Part shown: in pieces, positions 11,068 through 21,378 of the stretch
Numbering within the stretch: the stretch's first letter is position 1
How the letters are laid out: the number at the start of each line of letters is the position of its first letter
NCBI GenBank assembly: GCA_034096865.1
Contig: JAWQFJ010028913.1
Span: 62,001-126,000, forward strand
Length of the DNA stretch: 64,000 nucleotides
Source: Theodoxus fluviatilis
Taxonomy: Eukaryota > Mollusca > Gastropoda > Cycloneritida > Neritidae
Direction of reading: 5' to 3'
Notes under the pieces: generated by a model
The model's input: the letters and a program-made list of their open reading frames with translations, nothing else
Database searches by the model: none
What the model was told of the DNA's origin: nothing
Program-made: the position numbers and the translations under genes

Positions 11068-14010
11068 TTGACTTGACTTGACTTTTACGACGTTTGAGGC
11101 CTTTTGTGAGGCCTGTTCGACGTTCCATGTGATAAACTAACTTTGCTGCAATGCGTGGCGGGCTAACTACTAGATCTATTGCATATTTTGGCATTCTGGT
11201 GTGTAGAGGGTGGGGAGATCTTTCCAGTGTTCGTCGAGTGCAACTTTGAAGTCATGGACTGAGGCAGCTGTGACAACTGCATCTGGTAGGTTATTCCAGG
11301 TTTTGATGATACGTTGTGAGAAGAAGTTCTTCCTGATGTTCAGCCGAAAGCTGTCTTTATGGAGTTTCAGCGAGTTTCCACGCAATTTAGTGTTGCTGGA
11401 CAGCTTGAACGTTGGTTTCTGCACATCGTAGTAACCATGGAGGTATTTGTACACCTCTATCATATCTCCTCTCTTGCGTCTGTGCTCCAGGGTTGGGAGT
11501 TTGAGTGCTCGGAGTCTCTCTGGGTACGTCTTGTTTCTGAGTGATGACAGCAGTTTGGTTGCCCTACGCTGAACGTCCTCGATGTCACTGCATAGCGTTT
11601 TCATGTGTGGTTGCCAGACACAGTGGCCGTACTCCAATCTGGGTCTCACCAAGCTTTTGTACAGCAGGACGAAGGTCTGCTCTGTCAGATAGTCGAAAGA
11701 CCGGCGGATGACTCCAATGACACGGTTTGCCTTCGATGTTGCATGTGCTACTTGGTCCTTGAAGGATAAAGTGCTGTCAATCATCACTCCGAGGTCCTTT
11801 TCTGCACCACTCTCCGCAAGCTGCAATCTCTGGGGTTTTCCATCAGCATCTTTACTGTTCATGAAGTATGTCGCTTGTGTCTTTTTGGACCCCATCTTCA
11901 CAACACTGCATTTCTGCGGGTGGAACTTTAGAAGCCACTCTTCAGACCAGATCTGTAGTTTGTCAAGGTCGGTTTGTAAGTCCTGCGGTCCCCCCTCAAC
12001 GTCACTCCTGGTGTACAGCTTGGTATCGTCTGCGAACATTTTGACTGGGCACTTTGTGATGGTGGGAAGGTCATTTATGAAGAGGACGAACATTATCGGC
12101 CCGATTACAGATCCTTGTGGGATCCCGCTGGTCACCTGCGCCTCCTGCGACTGTGTGCCGTTCACGACGACTTTTTGCTTCCTGTCTGTCAAAAAGTTTT
12201 CCAGCCACTTCAGTACCTTACCTCTGATGCCAAAGGCCTCCGTTTTCTTCAGTAGACGTCGGTGGGGCACAGAATCAAACGCTTTTTGATAGTCCATGTA
12301 GACAATATCCACCCCTCCTCCTTCGTCGAGAATGCTTGTCCACGTGTCCAACACCTCCAGAAGTTGCGTGACGCACGACCTCCCCGGGATGAAACCATGC
12401 TGTTCTTTGCTGATAAGCGAGTTGCTCTGTAAATGGCTCATTATTTTGTCTCTCACCAGCTTTTCCATAACCTTGCAGAGGATGCATGTCAAGCTTACAG
12501 GTCGATAGTTGCTGGCTGTTGTCTTGCTTCCCTTTTTGTGGATGGGGGTGACTAGGGCTTGCTTCCACTCATCTGGTAATTTCCCCATGTCAAGTGAGAG
12601 CCTGAAAAGGTGAGCAATAGGGTCGGCCAACTCCTCGGCAGCCTCGGACAAGATGTATGGTGTGATACCGTCGGGACCTGGTGCTTTACTGGTGTGTAGG
12701 CCCTTAAGTCGTTTCTTCACTTCTTCCCTAGAAATATCCAAGTCTGTCAGCTCTTCCGTGAAACTGTATTCTGGTGGTCTGGGTAGTGGGCCTTCATCCT
12801 CGGTTGTAAAAACACTTTGAAAGAACTGGTTCAGGACCTCAGCCTTCTCTTCGTCGTTTATGGTCTTAGAGCCGTCCTCCTTCCTCAGGTCCGCCACTCC
12901 CGTGCGTGACTTGGTCTTGGACTTCACATAGTTCCAGAAAGCCTTTGGATCAGTCTTAGCCTCCATCGCCACTGTGGCCTCCAGGTCTCTCTGTGCTTTG
13001 CGGCATGCTTTTCTGGCCTGGTTTCTTGCTTTGACGTACACAAGGTAGTCTTGTCCCTCTCTAGTTTCCTGCCATCTGCGGAATAGCTTGTGTTTCCTTC
13101 TTACTGATGCCAGGGTCCCTCTGTCCATCCACACTTTTCCTCTTTTTGTCGAGCAGCGGCTCAATGGTGTTGATTTATTTGCTGCCAAATTTATTTCATC
13201 CTTGATCTTCTGCCATGTGTCATTGACTGTCAGGTCTTTCAGTTCCTGCTCCCACCTAACTTGTCTCAGTTCGTTTCTCAGGGTGTTGAGGTCGGTCTTC
13301 CTGTAATTTAGGCGTGGTGCGCTGGGTTGTGGGGCATCACATGCGAAAGACAGGCTGGCAATAATCGCAAAATGGTCGCTTTTCCCGAGGCCTGCCGTTG
13401 TGGTAATGTCAAGGACCATATCGTCTCTGTTTGTAAGGACTAGATCCACAACATTTGAGCGTTCTCCCTCCCGGTAGCGTGTGGGTTCCTTCTGGGTGTT
13501 GGATCAGGAAGGCATCTTTCACAGCTTTCAAGAACTTGGTTGCTATGTGGCTGGGTCCTGCTTCACACCTCTCTGAGACCCAATTGATTTCGGGGAAGTT
13601 AAAGTCCCCCAGCACAATCTTGTGCGAGGCGTCCAATTCGCTAACTGACATTAGCAGAGCATTTAGCTTGTCCGTGTTTGCTAACGCGCTGTTTGGACTC
13701 CTGTAGATCACACCTATGAGCAGCTTTGTTTCTCCTTTTCGACATTCGACAAAAACATGTTCAGTGAATTCAGAGGTCAGTGCTTCACAGGGAGATGCTT
13801 TCAAGTCTTTACGTGTGTAAAGTGCTACTCCTCTTCCTTGGGCTTCCAGATTGTGAAAAACATCATACCCCTCGACTGCAATCTCACACTCCTCCACTTG
13901 GAATCGACTGTTTTTGGGCTTTACCTCTGTGATGCCGATAATGTCTGGGTTGTTGATCGCAATACAGGCCTTCAGTTCGGAACGCTTATTGTTTGTGGTG
14001 CAGTGTTTCT
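11068..14010 (-). mobile_element. CR1/Jockey-type LINE, 5' truncated
   Basis: On the minus strand, endonuclease and reverse-transcriptase coding runs from about 14010 to 11176, then a short 3' UTR ending in tandem GTCAA units (about 11095-11068), a tail of the kind seen in CR1-like elements in place of poly(A). The 5' end is lost within the endonuclease domain and lies directly before the hAT ORF start, so the LINE inserted into the hAT upstream region. No clean target duplication was found. Confidence 0.8.
11176..13990 (-). pseudogene. LINE ORF2: endonuclease plus reverse transcriptase, frameshifted
   Basis: The protein nicks target DNA and copies element RNA in place. The apurinic-type endonuclease fragment reads ELKACIAINNPDIIGITEVK, later GVIYRSPNS and VLGDFNFPEINW. 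The frame then changes near 13500 and continues as EPTRYREGERSNVVDLVLTN into a 757-codon open stretch with the RT blocks NYRPVSLT, MDYQKAFDSVPH, GIPQGSVIGPIMF and the catalytic FADDTKLY, followed by a CR1-like C-terminus (YGHCVWQPH, RRATKLL). The RT half is uninterrupted. Missing 5' sequence and one frameshift make it non-functional as it stands. Confidence 0.85.
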
Positions 14011-14030
14011 TTGAGAATCAGATTATCATC

Positions 14031-14783
14031 ATGCCTGGAAAGTGTCGCTTTCAAGACTCTTGGACAGGAGACCCTGAATACCGTGAGTGGGTCATGCGAG
14101 CGAGAGTGGATGGGATGGCAAAGTGCCGATTTTGTGAAAAAGACTTTGCTGTATCCAACATGGAAGCGGCAGCGTTGAAAAGCCACATGAAAGGTGTCGC
14201 GCACCAGGCGCGTGCTAAAAAACACCAAGAAGAAAAGAGCAAACGTCAAACACGAATATCAGATTTTGTTCAAACTGCAAAAAATGCTGAGACAGAGAGT
14301 ACTTCAAAGGTGGTGGTTCCAGCTGGCGCTGCTACGCCGGTCGAAACTAGGCCTGCACCCACTGGCAGTGGCAGTAGATCTACTGGGATTGACACTTTCT
14401 TGACAACAGAGGACACACTGAAATCAGAAATTTTGTGGACTTTGAAAATGGTCATCTCCCACTTCTCATTCTCCAGTACCAAAGGAATGAACGAGCTGTT
14501 CCGTTGCATTTTTCCCGACAGTGTCATCGCCTCCAAGTTTGCCTTGAGTGAAAGCAAAGCCCGGTACTTGATAACTTTTGGTCTGGGGCCACATTTCTTA
14601 GACATGCTCAAGGCAAAGGCCCGGTCTTCTGATTCTCTGGTGCTGCTCTTTGATGAGTCCCTGAATGCTGAACTTAAGAAGAAACAGCTGGATATCCATG
14701 TCCGATTTTGCTATTTACCATTTGGCGCTGGATCGAAATGGCGACCGCATGTCTGTTTCAAAATGTTGCTGTTTCTAACGTAA
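14031..14783 (+). pseudogene. BED-finger hAT-type transposase, N-terminal part
   Basis: The ATG at 14031 opens MPGKCRFQDSW. Next comes a BED-like zinc finger (CRFCEKDF, then HMKGVAH), a Ser/Thr/Pro-rich linker, SEILWTLKMVISH, LFRCIFPDS and a conserved block LVLLFDESLNAELKKKQLDI ending HVRF. In related proteins of this family, as I recall them, the catalytic region continues here. Instead an inverted-repeat element begins at 14710 and the frame ends at 14783. The C-terminal catalytic part was not found downstream. The earlier in-frame Met at 13914 lies in LINE sequence and is not the start. Confidence 0.65.
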
Positions 14784-14911
14784 TTTGGTCAAATATAGTT
14801 CTGGTTTAATTCGAATAGCTTAAATATATCATATTCAAGAAGGGGATAACGATATATATGCTCATTTCTAAGCCATTTCGAAGACATTAGCGCCATTTTG
14901 GTAAATAGCAT
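14709..14911. mobile_element. Small inverted-repeat element inserted in the transposase ORF
   Basis: The left end is TGCTATTTACCA-TTT-GGCGCT followed by TCGAAATGGC. The right end is the complement of TGCTATTTACCA-AAA-TGGCGCT followed by TCGAAATGGC. The imperfect terminal inverted repeats are about 38 bases in a 203-base element, a MITE-like form. The target duplication is unclear. It ends the recognisable transposase reading frame. Confidence 0.6.
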
Positions 14912-16140
14912 GACCGTCAAAATCACACAATGATTCATGGCGAGTAAGAGCGTGACGGCGCAGATGCGATTTTGACGGACAAATCAGCTGAAATTGGTTA
15001 GTTTATTGAGGTTTTTGTTTCAGTTTATGCTAGAACAATCAGATAGGAAGATATTTATTGCAATATTTTGCACATATTGGAAAAAGTATTGTAGAACTCG
15101 GGACCTTCAGCGAGTGCTAAATAGACGCCGCACGCGATGTTCGAAGAAATTTCATCAGACCGGAAGTGGCCGTCGGTTCGATAGAATCCACTTTTTCTAG
15201 GATTCGCACATATCAATAACACAAAATACCAATGTAACATGAAAGATGAAAGTCTTTCTGAGTTGTCTAATTTTTTTAAACTAGTGGTAGGATTCCGTGG
15301 TAATTTGTATCAAATCTTTGCGCTACTACAGTACTAGCCAAAATGCACTCGGCAATACCACTTCACTTTCATGGCTAATTGTGGACAATCCACAAAATAT
15401 TGTGAATAAAAACAAGAATGAAAGTTGTTTATGAAGCAGAAGGTTTCAAGAACATGTGTCGTGTAGTTTTGTGTTAATCCGTCTTATTTCCGCTGAGAAC
15501 ATACAAGCCGATTACGTAAAAAAAAAAACACCCTCCGCCACTACCGACTCGCGGTGGCTCGACGGAGTTTGCATTTCGCGACTCGGGTTGGTCTCTTCTA
15601 AATACTCGTCCGTCGAAGTTTCTCATTTGATCAAGTTGAAACTTAACTACTCATTAGAGGAAAGATTGCTCTTTCGTTCGGTGTATGTTTGAACTTCCGG
15701 TGAAAATCGAAAGACGAGTTATGGATGAAAGTTCGAACGTCATTGGACATTTTGTTAAAATTTGCTCACTCCCGCTTTCGTACAGACACCCTCGGATTCT
15801 ACAAGAGTTCCCCCTTCCAACGCTATATTCGATGTTAATGTACGATGAATCTACTTTTTGTCTAGCGCCCGGATTGTGCGCTTGAAAGGAGAAAATAGGC
15901 GGAAATTTTCCACCTGTTTGTGCTTGATTACCACATTCAGCGTGCGTTAATCGTTGAAGCACCAGACAATTTGGGACAAAAGTATCATCATTTTAAGGAG
16001 TACTTGTTTGAAAATTTTCTGCATTTGTCAGTTTTTGAATCAATCTGCTGTAAAAATAATAACAAGAATTAGAATTTTTTTACAACGGGTGTATTGTGCG
16101 TGAGTTTGGTCATGCGCCATACACTTTTCTCTTTAAAATT
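14912..16140. other. hAT interior, origin unclear
   Basis: It contains an inverted pair CCGTCAAAATC (about 14915) and GATTTTGACGG (about 14969). After that comes AT-rich sequence with a GC-richer patch near 15530-15600 holding CCGACTCGCGGTGGCTCG. No transposase continuation was seen in any frame. Part may be a further inserted element. Confidence 0.45.
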
Positions 16141-16250
16141 GTCATGTATCACAGTACGCTAGGTCATGGAAAATGTTGTTGAAGGTCATGGAAAGTCATG
16201 GAAAAGTCATGGAATTTTGTATCTAAAAACCTGTACGAACCTTGTCTGAA

Positions 16251-16872
16251 CTCCCCTATGGCCTTCTCTGAGAGTGCTTCATCACTTAGGCAGCTGTGTT
16301 CTGGGGGTGCTGGAGCCTCGGCAATTAACTCCAACATTGCACTGCCCACCATTGCCAAGCAGTCAGAGCAAGTGAACTTGTCACTATCACATATGCAGTT
16401 TCCACATTACAGCAGTTTCCTTAGACAAGTGGACTCTTTTTGAGAAGTAAACAATGCTTATGCTCCAGGGAGAAAAGCATTGCTATGGTCAAAACAAGTT
16501 TGTGGAGTGTGTGTAGGTAGGACCTTCAATGATCACCACAGGAAACAATTTATGACTGCAGTTTTTGACAGTTTTCCAGATATGGTGAGATCAAGGCAAC
16601 AGCAAATGTTGTTGACAACCTGAGGTTCAGGTTTCTCCTGATGCTCAAGATACAACATGAGATTTGGACTTTTCACCTTCCGATATGTGTACAACAGCTG
16701 TTACAGTGCAACCATGGCATATCAGTGTCTACTACAAGTGAGACACACAAAATGAGGTAATGAAGTTTCAATCCTTTAACCCTAGAAGTGTTACAGACCT
16801 GAATTATTCATCCAAATTTCCCAATACAGGTTGTGCTGGATGATATGTTATGAGCTATTCCTGTAGTGATTG
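16251..16872. other. Flank of hAT insertion, no gene seen
   Basis: An open frame runs from the insertion point to 16443 (SPMAFSESASSLRQL onward). It has no recognisable domain, splice context or start, so it is not called as a gene. It may belong to the older element into which the hAT jumped. Confidence 0.4.
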
Positions 16873-17065
16873 GATTGGATTGGATTGATGGTGTTTTATG
16901 GCCTATCAGCCTTTGTAGGCTATGTAAGGCCAGTAAGCACGAACATCACTGGAACAGTTTAGAGTAAACGCAAATCAAGTCACGGTGTCCCTAGTTATTC
17001 GCCTCTTACAAATCGCGTAGGGAGACGCGGTGGGTCAATTCTTACCCCAAACCCACAGGGGGACC
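16873..17065 (+). repeat. Dispersed repeat B, long copy
   Basis: It begins in TTGGATTGGATTGGATTG. The core GGCCTATCAGCCTTTGTAGG, AGTAAACGCAAATCAAGTC, GTCCCTAGTTATTCGCCTC, GTAGGGAGACGCGGTGGG and TTACCCCAAACCCAC follow in order. It is nearly identical to 17697-17925. No ORF is conserved; a SINE-like or non-autonomous element is likely. Confidence 0.8.
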
Positions 17066-17696
17066 CTGTAGTGAGCTGTTGACGTTTCTAGTTTGAGTGG
17101 TGCTTGATGAAATGGAGGTACATATACACGTATATTTAGGGGGAAAGAGCAAGTGCTATAATTATGAGAAATTCAGGTCCTGTAGTACTTTTAAAGTTAA
17201 TGCTGGAACCATGGCATCTTTTAAATTAAGCTGCCTGGTGATGGCAAGTCTTACTCAGCTGCTGTCGAGTGGCTTCCGGTGCTCCACAGCCAGAGCCTCC
17301 CAGATGTCTGACATCAGTGTCATTCATGTCTTGTTGAACTACAGACACAAATATGAGGACTGAGCATCCTTCTAAGTTCCATCCTAGCACAGATAGACTG
17401 CTAGTTCCTCAAAGACAAGACAACAATGACCATGACTCGTTATGCCATAAGGATTGCTTGCAGTTGTAGGGATCCCCAATGATAAAGAAGGATCAAATGT
17501 TTCGGGCATTTCATCCTTTAAACCATGGATTTCTACACCTCCAAGTAATCCTTGTAGTCATGTTTGCTTTGTTTATTACCTCTTCCAATGAGGTTGTGTT
17601 TTACTCTTGGTTCGTTAGTTATTCTGAAAAATAATTCAAAAAGTTTAGAACAGATTCTCATGAAATTTGGTGGTAGGACAAGGTTTCACCCAAGGA
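17066..17696. other. Spacer between two repeat B copies
   Basis: AT-rich sequence with no gene or repeat recognised. Confidence 0.5.
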
Positions 17697-17925
17697 ACGA
17701 TGGATGGGTGGATGGATGGATGGGTGGATGGATGGATGGATGGATGGTGTTTTACGGCCTATCAGCCTTTGTAGGCTAAGTAAGGCCATTAAGCACAAAA
17801 GTCACTAGAACAGTTTAGAGTAAACGCAAATCAAGTAACAGTGTCCCTAGTTATTCGCCTCTTACGTATCGCGTAGGGAGACGCGGTGGGTCAATTCTTA
17901 CCCCGAACCCACGGGGGGGGGGAAC
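17697..17925 (+). repeat. Dispersed repeat B, best copy, with (GGAT)n head
   Basis: A GGAT microsatellite (about 17700-17746) leads straight into the same core as the copy at 16873, through TCGCGTAGGGAGACGCGG to a G run. The shared simple-repeat head in several copies suggests it belongs to the element or to its insertion preference. Confidence 0.8.
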
Positions 17926-18333
17926 CCAAGGAACAAACCAATACAATTTGGAGGTTATCTGTTATCTTCAGAATTACAACCAAAAAGATAAATTTCATCA
18001 CTCACTAAGATGATGACGTCACACTATTGGCAATGCTGGTGTGTGCATTCCACACTGTTACAAAACCATATTTCCCTTTTGATGTTGGTTGTGGTTACAT
18101 TATATAGTGGGTTGGGAAGTGTCTGCCAAGCCGTAATGTCAAAGTTTGAGCTGCAGTCGAAACGCGTACAATCGAAAGTTTGAGCAGCAGTCGAATGGCG
18201 AAAGGAACGCTAGAAAGGGTTCTGTCAAAGAGTTCTGGGATCACAGGGCAGCCGTCGTGTTGCAGATGACCGAATAAATAAACACGAACAGTGTGGAGCA
18301 GTTACACTGTGAAAAGTGCGGTGGTCACTGGCC

Positions 18334-21300
18334 CTAGGCCTGTGGAACCCGCAGTCTCTCTCCGCAGTCATCTCGCGATCTGGATGAGGCAAGGACACAG
18401 AAGGCATTGCCTCGGAGGATAGCCATCCCGATTCGTTGTTTGAGCCACATGGTCTCCCGTGGCTCGCCCGTCTCTCCCTTCAGTCTTCGTCCAATTTCCT
18501 CGATGGTCTTGAGTGTTGATGGTCCGAAGACTCCGGTGGTCTCGAAGGCGAGGGGCTCAAAGCGGTGTCGTTCGGCCAGGATGCGGTATTTAGTCCTCTT
18601 CGCCCCTTCCGCTGCCTCTGCTGCAGATGACGGTTGCAGGGCGCTGGAAATGATGTTACTAGGAGCGAAAGAATCAACGCACGTCACATCCCAGACCAAG
18701 CTTCGGCCGTTTGAGAAGGGGAAGATGGTCATCCCATCTGGACGCTTGCCGTCGCCTCTGTCGAGCCCGGTTGGTTCCAGGACAGATGGTATTCCAGCGC
18801 TCTGGAGGGCACGTCTCACCACGTCGTTCAAAGCAGAGTGGCGTGGGAAACGGCCGGCGCTTAGCCGACAGGAGAGGGCGTGATGTCCAAGGGCGTCCAT
18901 AGATCTTCCACATCTGCATTGGTGGGGTTCGCAGACTGGTGTCCCTGCCCTCTGAGCCACGGCTATTCTTATGGTCTCACGGTCCAGATGGAGCCCCAGG
19001 GACGGGATTGGGATGGCGTGGATCCAGCTTCCACTTTCCGCTCGGGCTGCCGCTCGGATGCGCGCGGCTGAGACCTGGTTCGACCGAGCAAGGAGGTCCT
19101 CCAGGGTTCGCTTGGAAGAGATGGTATCCCAAGCTTTCTGCTTCCATCTGTCTTCTTCGTTTGGTTCCTCCACCGTTTGGCTTTTCCACCTCCAGGTGTT
19201 GATGGCTTCCTTCAGCTCACCCGTCTCCTCCAGTCCAACGGTTCTGGAGAGGACGGAGTCGACGAGAGAGCTGGTGGCGTGGAGGGACGAGATGAAACAT
19301 GGAAGCGCCAGATCTTCGCTTCTCCGCAGGCCTAGACCTCCGAGACTTACCGGGAGGGTCGCCTGTGTCCAGGAATCTTGTTGGAGGTCGACGTTGACTA
19401 TCTTGGACACCGTCTCCCGGATGATGTTATCAATTGCTCGGAGGTCATCAGTGTTGGTGTAGGCCGCGGAGGTTCGGAGGAGGTATATTAGGCGAGGGAC
19501 AGAGAAGCAGTTCTTGAGAAGGACAAGGGCGGGGTGGGGTTCGATGTGGACAAGGCGGCTGACCATCCTCTCAAGCGCTTCTTGCTTAGCGCGGATGGCC
19601 GGTGTGATTGCCGCCATAGACAGTGGGGCGCCCAGGAGTAGATGCTCATTCTCCGCCAGGACTCGAACATTTGGCAGGACAGCCTTGAACTGGTCCAGGG
19701 TCCGTGGAATGTCCTCTGGTTGGTGGTTGATGAGCACCAGTTCACATTTGCTGTCATTGCATTCAAGACCCAACTGTGCCATCTCCTCGGAAATGGTGTT
19801 AAAATCTGCCAGCACGTTGTCGACTGGGCCCCCGATACTGCCGTCGTCCAGGAACCAAACGTTAAGCTCGGAGGTGACCAGCCTCGTTGCTTCGTCGATC
19901 CCAAGGGAGAAGAGAGCTGGACCAGAAGGGTCTCCCTGCTGCAGGCCAGTAGCAGACTCCAGGACAGTGTCCCCGAAAAGGAGCGCCGATGGGACGGAGT
20001 ATGCCTGCCACAGGAGGGGGTAGAGTCTGGGAATGCGTTCGCGGGCGGTCCTGAGGAACTTATCGCGACGGATGGTGTTGAATGCGTTCCGCATGTCGAT
20101 CTTGAGGATGACTCTTTTACCCCGGGTGCAGTTGATGTAGCGGCGTGTGGCATGGACGGCCGTTTCGCACCCACCCGATGTTCCAAAGCCCAGTTGAACG
20201 GGACGCAGCTGTTCCCCCAGATCCTCCGACAGGGGTCTTAGTCCAGCCTTGGTGGCGAGGCGGCGTAGGGTGTTACCCACCGCAATCGGCCGGATGCCCC
20301 CGTCTTTCTTCTTCAAGGCGATGAGGGAGGCTCCGTAGAAGATGGGGAGCGCAAAGTCGGGCACCTCCCCACGGAGGGTCATGTTGACAAATGCGGTGAG
20401 CTCAGTCAGCAGCTGATCCCCTGCTGCAGCTGTACCGCGACCCACCAGGTCCCGGAGGTGACTAGGTCGCATTCCGTCAGGTCCAGCGGCCGATGAGAGA
20501 GGGAATGATTTAATCGCCTTGGACACCTCTTCTCTGGTGACGTATATGGAAGAGGCCAACTGACCGTCTGGAGGTGGTGGTAGATCCAGGTCAGCAGGCG
20601 CAGGGGGATGCTTAGCCTTGAGGGCGTCAACGGTTTCTTGTGTTCTTTCTGCAAAACCGTCCTCAGATGTCAACACCCTCACGGCTCCTCTGACGTCACC
20701 GTCGATGAACTTCGCAGCGACCCTTCGACGGAGCTGTTCACCTTCGTCGACCTCTCCCTTCTTCCTCAGGGTTCTTTCAGCCCGCATCGGCGGTTCGAGC
20801 GGCTCGGTTGTCGCTGCGTACGCTGTCACCTGGCGCTTGATCTGAGTGGTGAGAGATGGCTGCGACGGGTCCTTGATGTTCTCTTTAGATGGTGTTGTCA
20901 AGGCACCGAAGGGGAACGCGAGCAGCTTGGCCCAGGAGAATAAAGTTTTCCTCTCACGGGCCTCCTTCAGCAAGGTGGTATAGGCTTCAGCTGCTACGAT
21001 TCTGGCTCCCTTCGGGATCTTGGCAAGGACCCTGATGGATGACTTGAGCCGAGCAATGTAGGTGGTGATATCACGCTCGAAACCCGGAGGTGTCGTTGAA
21101 GTGTCGGGCGGTACTGAGTTGTCAACTTTGAGGCAGCGAGCGCAGTTCCATATCGGGAGTGAATCAGCTTCCCTCACGGTCAGACCGGCGCATGAGGTGT
21201 GGGACCACAGGTTGCATCTGTTGCATTGGGTCCACTTCTTTTTCCTGTGGTTAATTTCCTGGCATGTGGAGCACCGGAGATCATTTTTGCTCTTTGGTCG

Positions 21301-21363
21301 CTTCGTGTTCGTAATACGTGTGTGCCTCTCAGGGAAAGCTACTCTCCGTGAGGACATTCCCAA
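18334..21363 (-). CDS. PHD finger, reverse transcriptase and restriction-like endonuclease polyprotein
   Basis: The single ORF of a non-LTR retrotransposon, 1009 residues: it should nick target DNA and reverse-transcribe its own RNA there. Residues 31-77 form a PHD-type C4HC3 finger (C31, C34, C47, C50, H55, C58, C74, C77). The RT spans about 275-550, with AGPDGMRP, KIDMRNAFNT (D423), LQQGDPSGPALFS and the catalytic FLDDG (504-508). A zinc knuckle CRCG-H-C is at 816-832, followed by RH-LN and an endonuclease core RPDG (P875-D876) with WDVT (D892), the PD-D pattern of the R2/NeSL/CRE group. There is no apurinic-type endonuclease. The clade needs a phylogeny. Start choice: MGMSSRR is the first Met of the frame. 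Confidence 0.88.
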   Translation of the reverse strand: MGMSSRRVAFPERHTRITNTKRPKSKNDLRCSTCQEINHRKKKWTQCNRCNLWSHTSCAGLTVREADSLPIWNCARCLKVDNSVPPDTSTTPPGFERDITTYIARLKSSIRVLAKIPKGARIVAAEAYTTLLKEARERKTLFSWAKLLAFPFGALTTPSKENIKDPSQPSLTTQIKRQVTAYAATTEPLEPPMRAERTLRKKGEVDEGEQLRRRVAAKFIDGDVRGAVRVLTSEDGFAERTQETVDALKAKHPPAPADLDLPPPPDGQLASSIYVTREEVSKAIKSFPLSSAAGPDGMRPSHLRDLVGRGTAAAGDQLLTELTAFVNMTLRGEVPDFALPIFYGASLIALKKKDGGIRPIAVGNTLRRLATKAGLRPLSEDLGEQLRPVQLGFGTSGGCETAVHATRRYINCTRGKRVILKIDMRNAFNTIRRDKFLRTARERIPRLYPLLWQAYSVPSALLFGDTVLESATGLQQGDPSGPALFSLGIDEATRLVTSELNVWFLDDGSIGGPVDNVLADFNTISEEMAQLGLECNDSKCELVLINHQPEDIPRTLDQFKAVLPNVRVLAENEHLLLGAPLSMAAITPAIRAKQEALERMVSRLVHIEPHPALVLLKNCFSVPRLIYLLRTSAAYTNTDDLRAIDNIIRETVSKIVNVDLQQDSWTQATLPVSLGGLGLRRSEDLALPCFISSLHATSSLVDSVLSRTVGLEETGELKEAINTWRWKSQTVEEPNEEDRWKQKAWDTISSKRTLEDLLARSNQVSAARIRAAARAESGSWIHAIPIPSLGLHLDRETIRIAVAQRAGTPVCEPHQCRCGRSMDALGHHALSCRLSAGRFPRHSALNDVVRRALQSAGIPSVLEPTGLDRGDGKRPDGMTIFPFSNGRSLVWDVTCVDSFAPSNIISSALQPSSAAEAAEGAKRTKYRILAERHRFEPLAFETTGVFGPSTLKTIEEIGRRLKGETGEPRETMWLKQRIGMAILRGNAFCVLASSRSRDDCGERLRVPQA

Positions 21364-21378
21364 TCATCTCTCGCACCA

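Larger units (their letters stand above)
10708..16244 (+). mobile_element. hAT-like DNA transposon, with nested insertions
   Basis: The left end is CAGGGTTCGTACAGG at 10708; the right end is its complement CCTGTACGAACCTTG ending at 16244. TCTGAA flanks both sides (10702-10707 and 16245-16250), a 6-bp target duplication. Subterminal GTCATGGAA occurs five times in the first 120 bases and four times in the last 90. The plus-strand ORF at 14031 matches BED-finger hAT-type transposases. The element has been split by a CR1-type LINE and a small inverted-repeat element and cannot be autonomous now. The superfamily assignment rests on end sequence and the protein fragment. Confidence 0.75.

Noticed and set aside
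11708..12289. 193-codon plus-strand frame
   Set aside because: Antisense shadow of the CR1-type reverse transcriptase.
19488..20241. Frames of 160-230 codons on both strands
   Set aside because: Out-of-frame shadows inside the 1009-codon LINE ORF.
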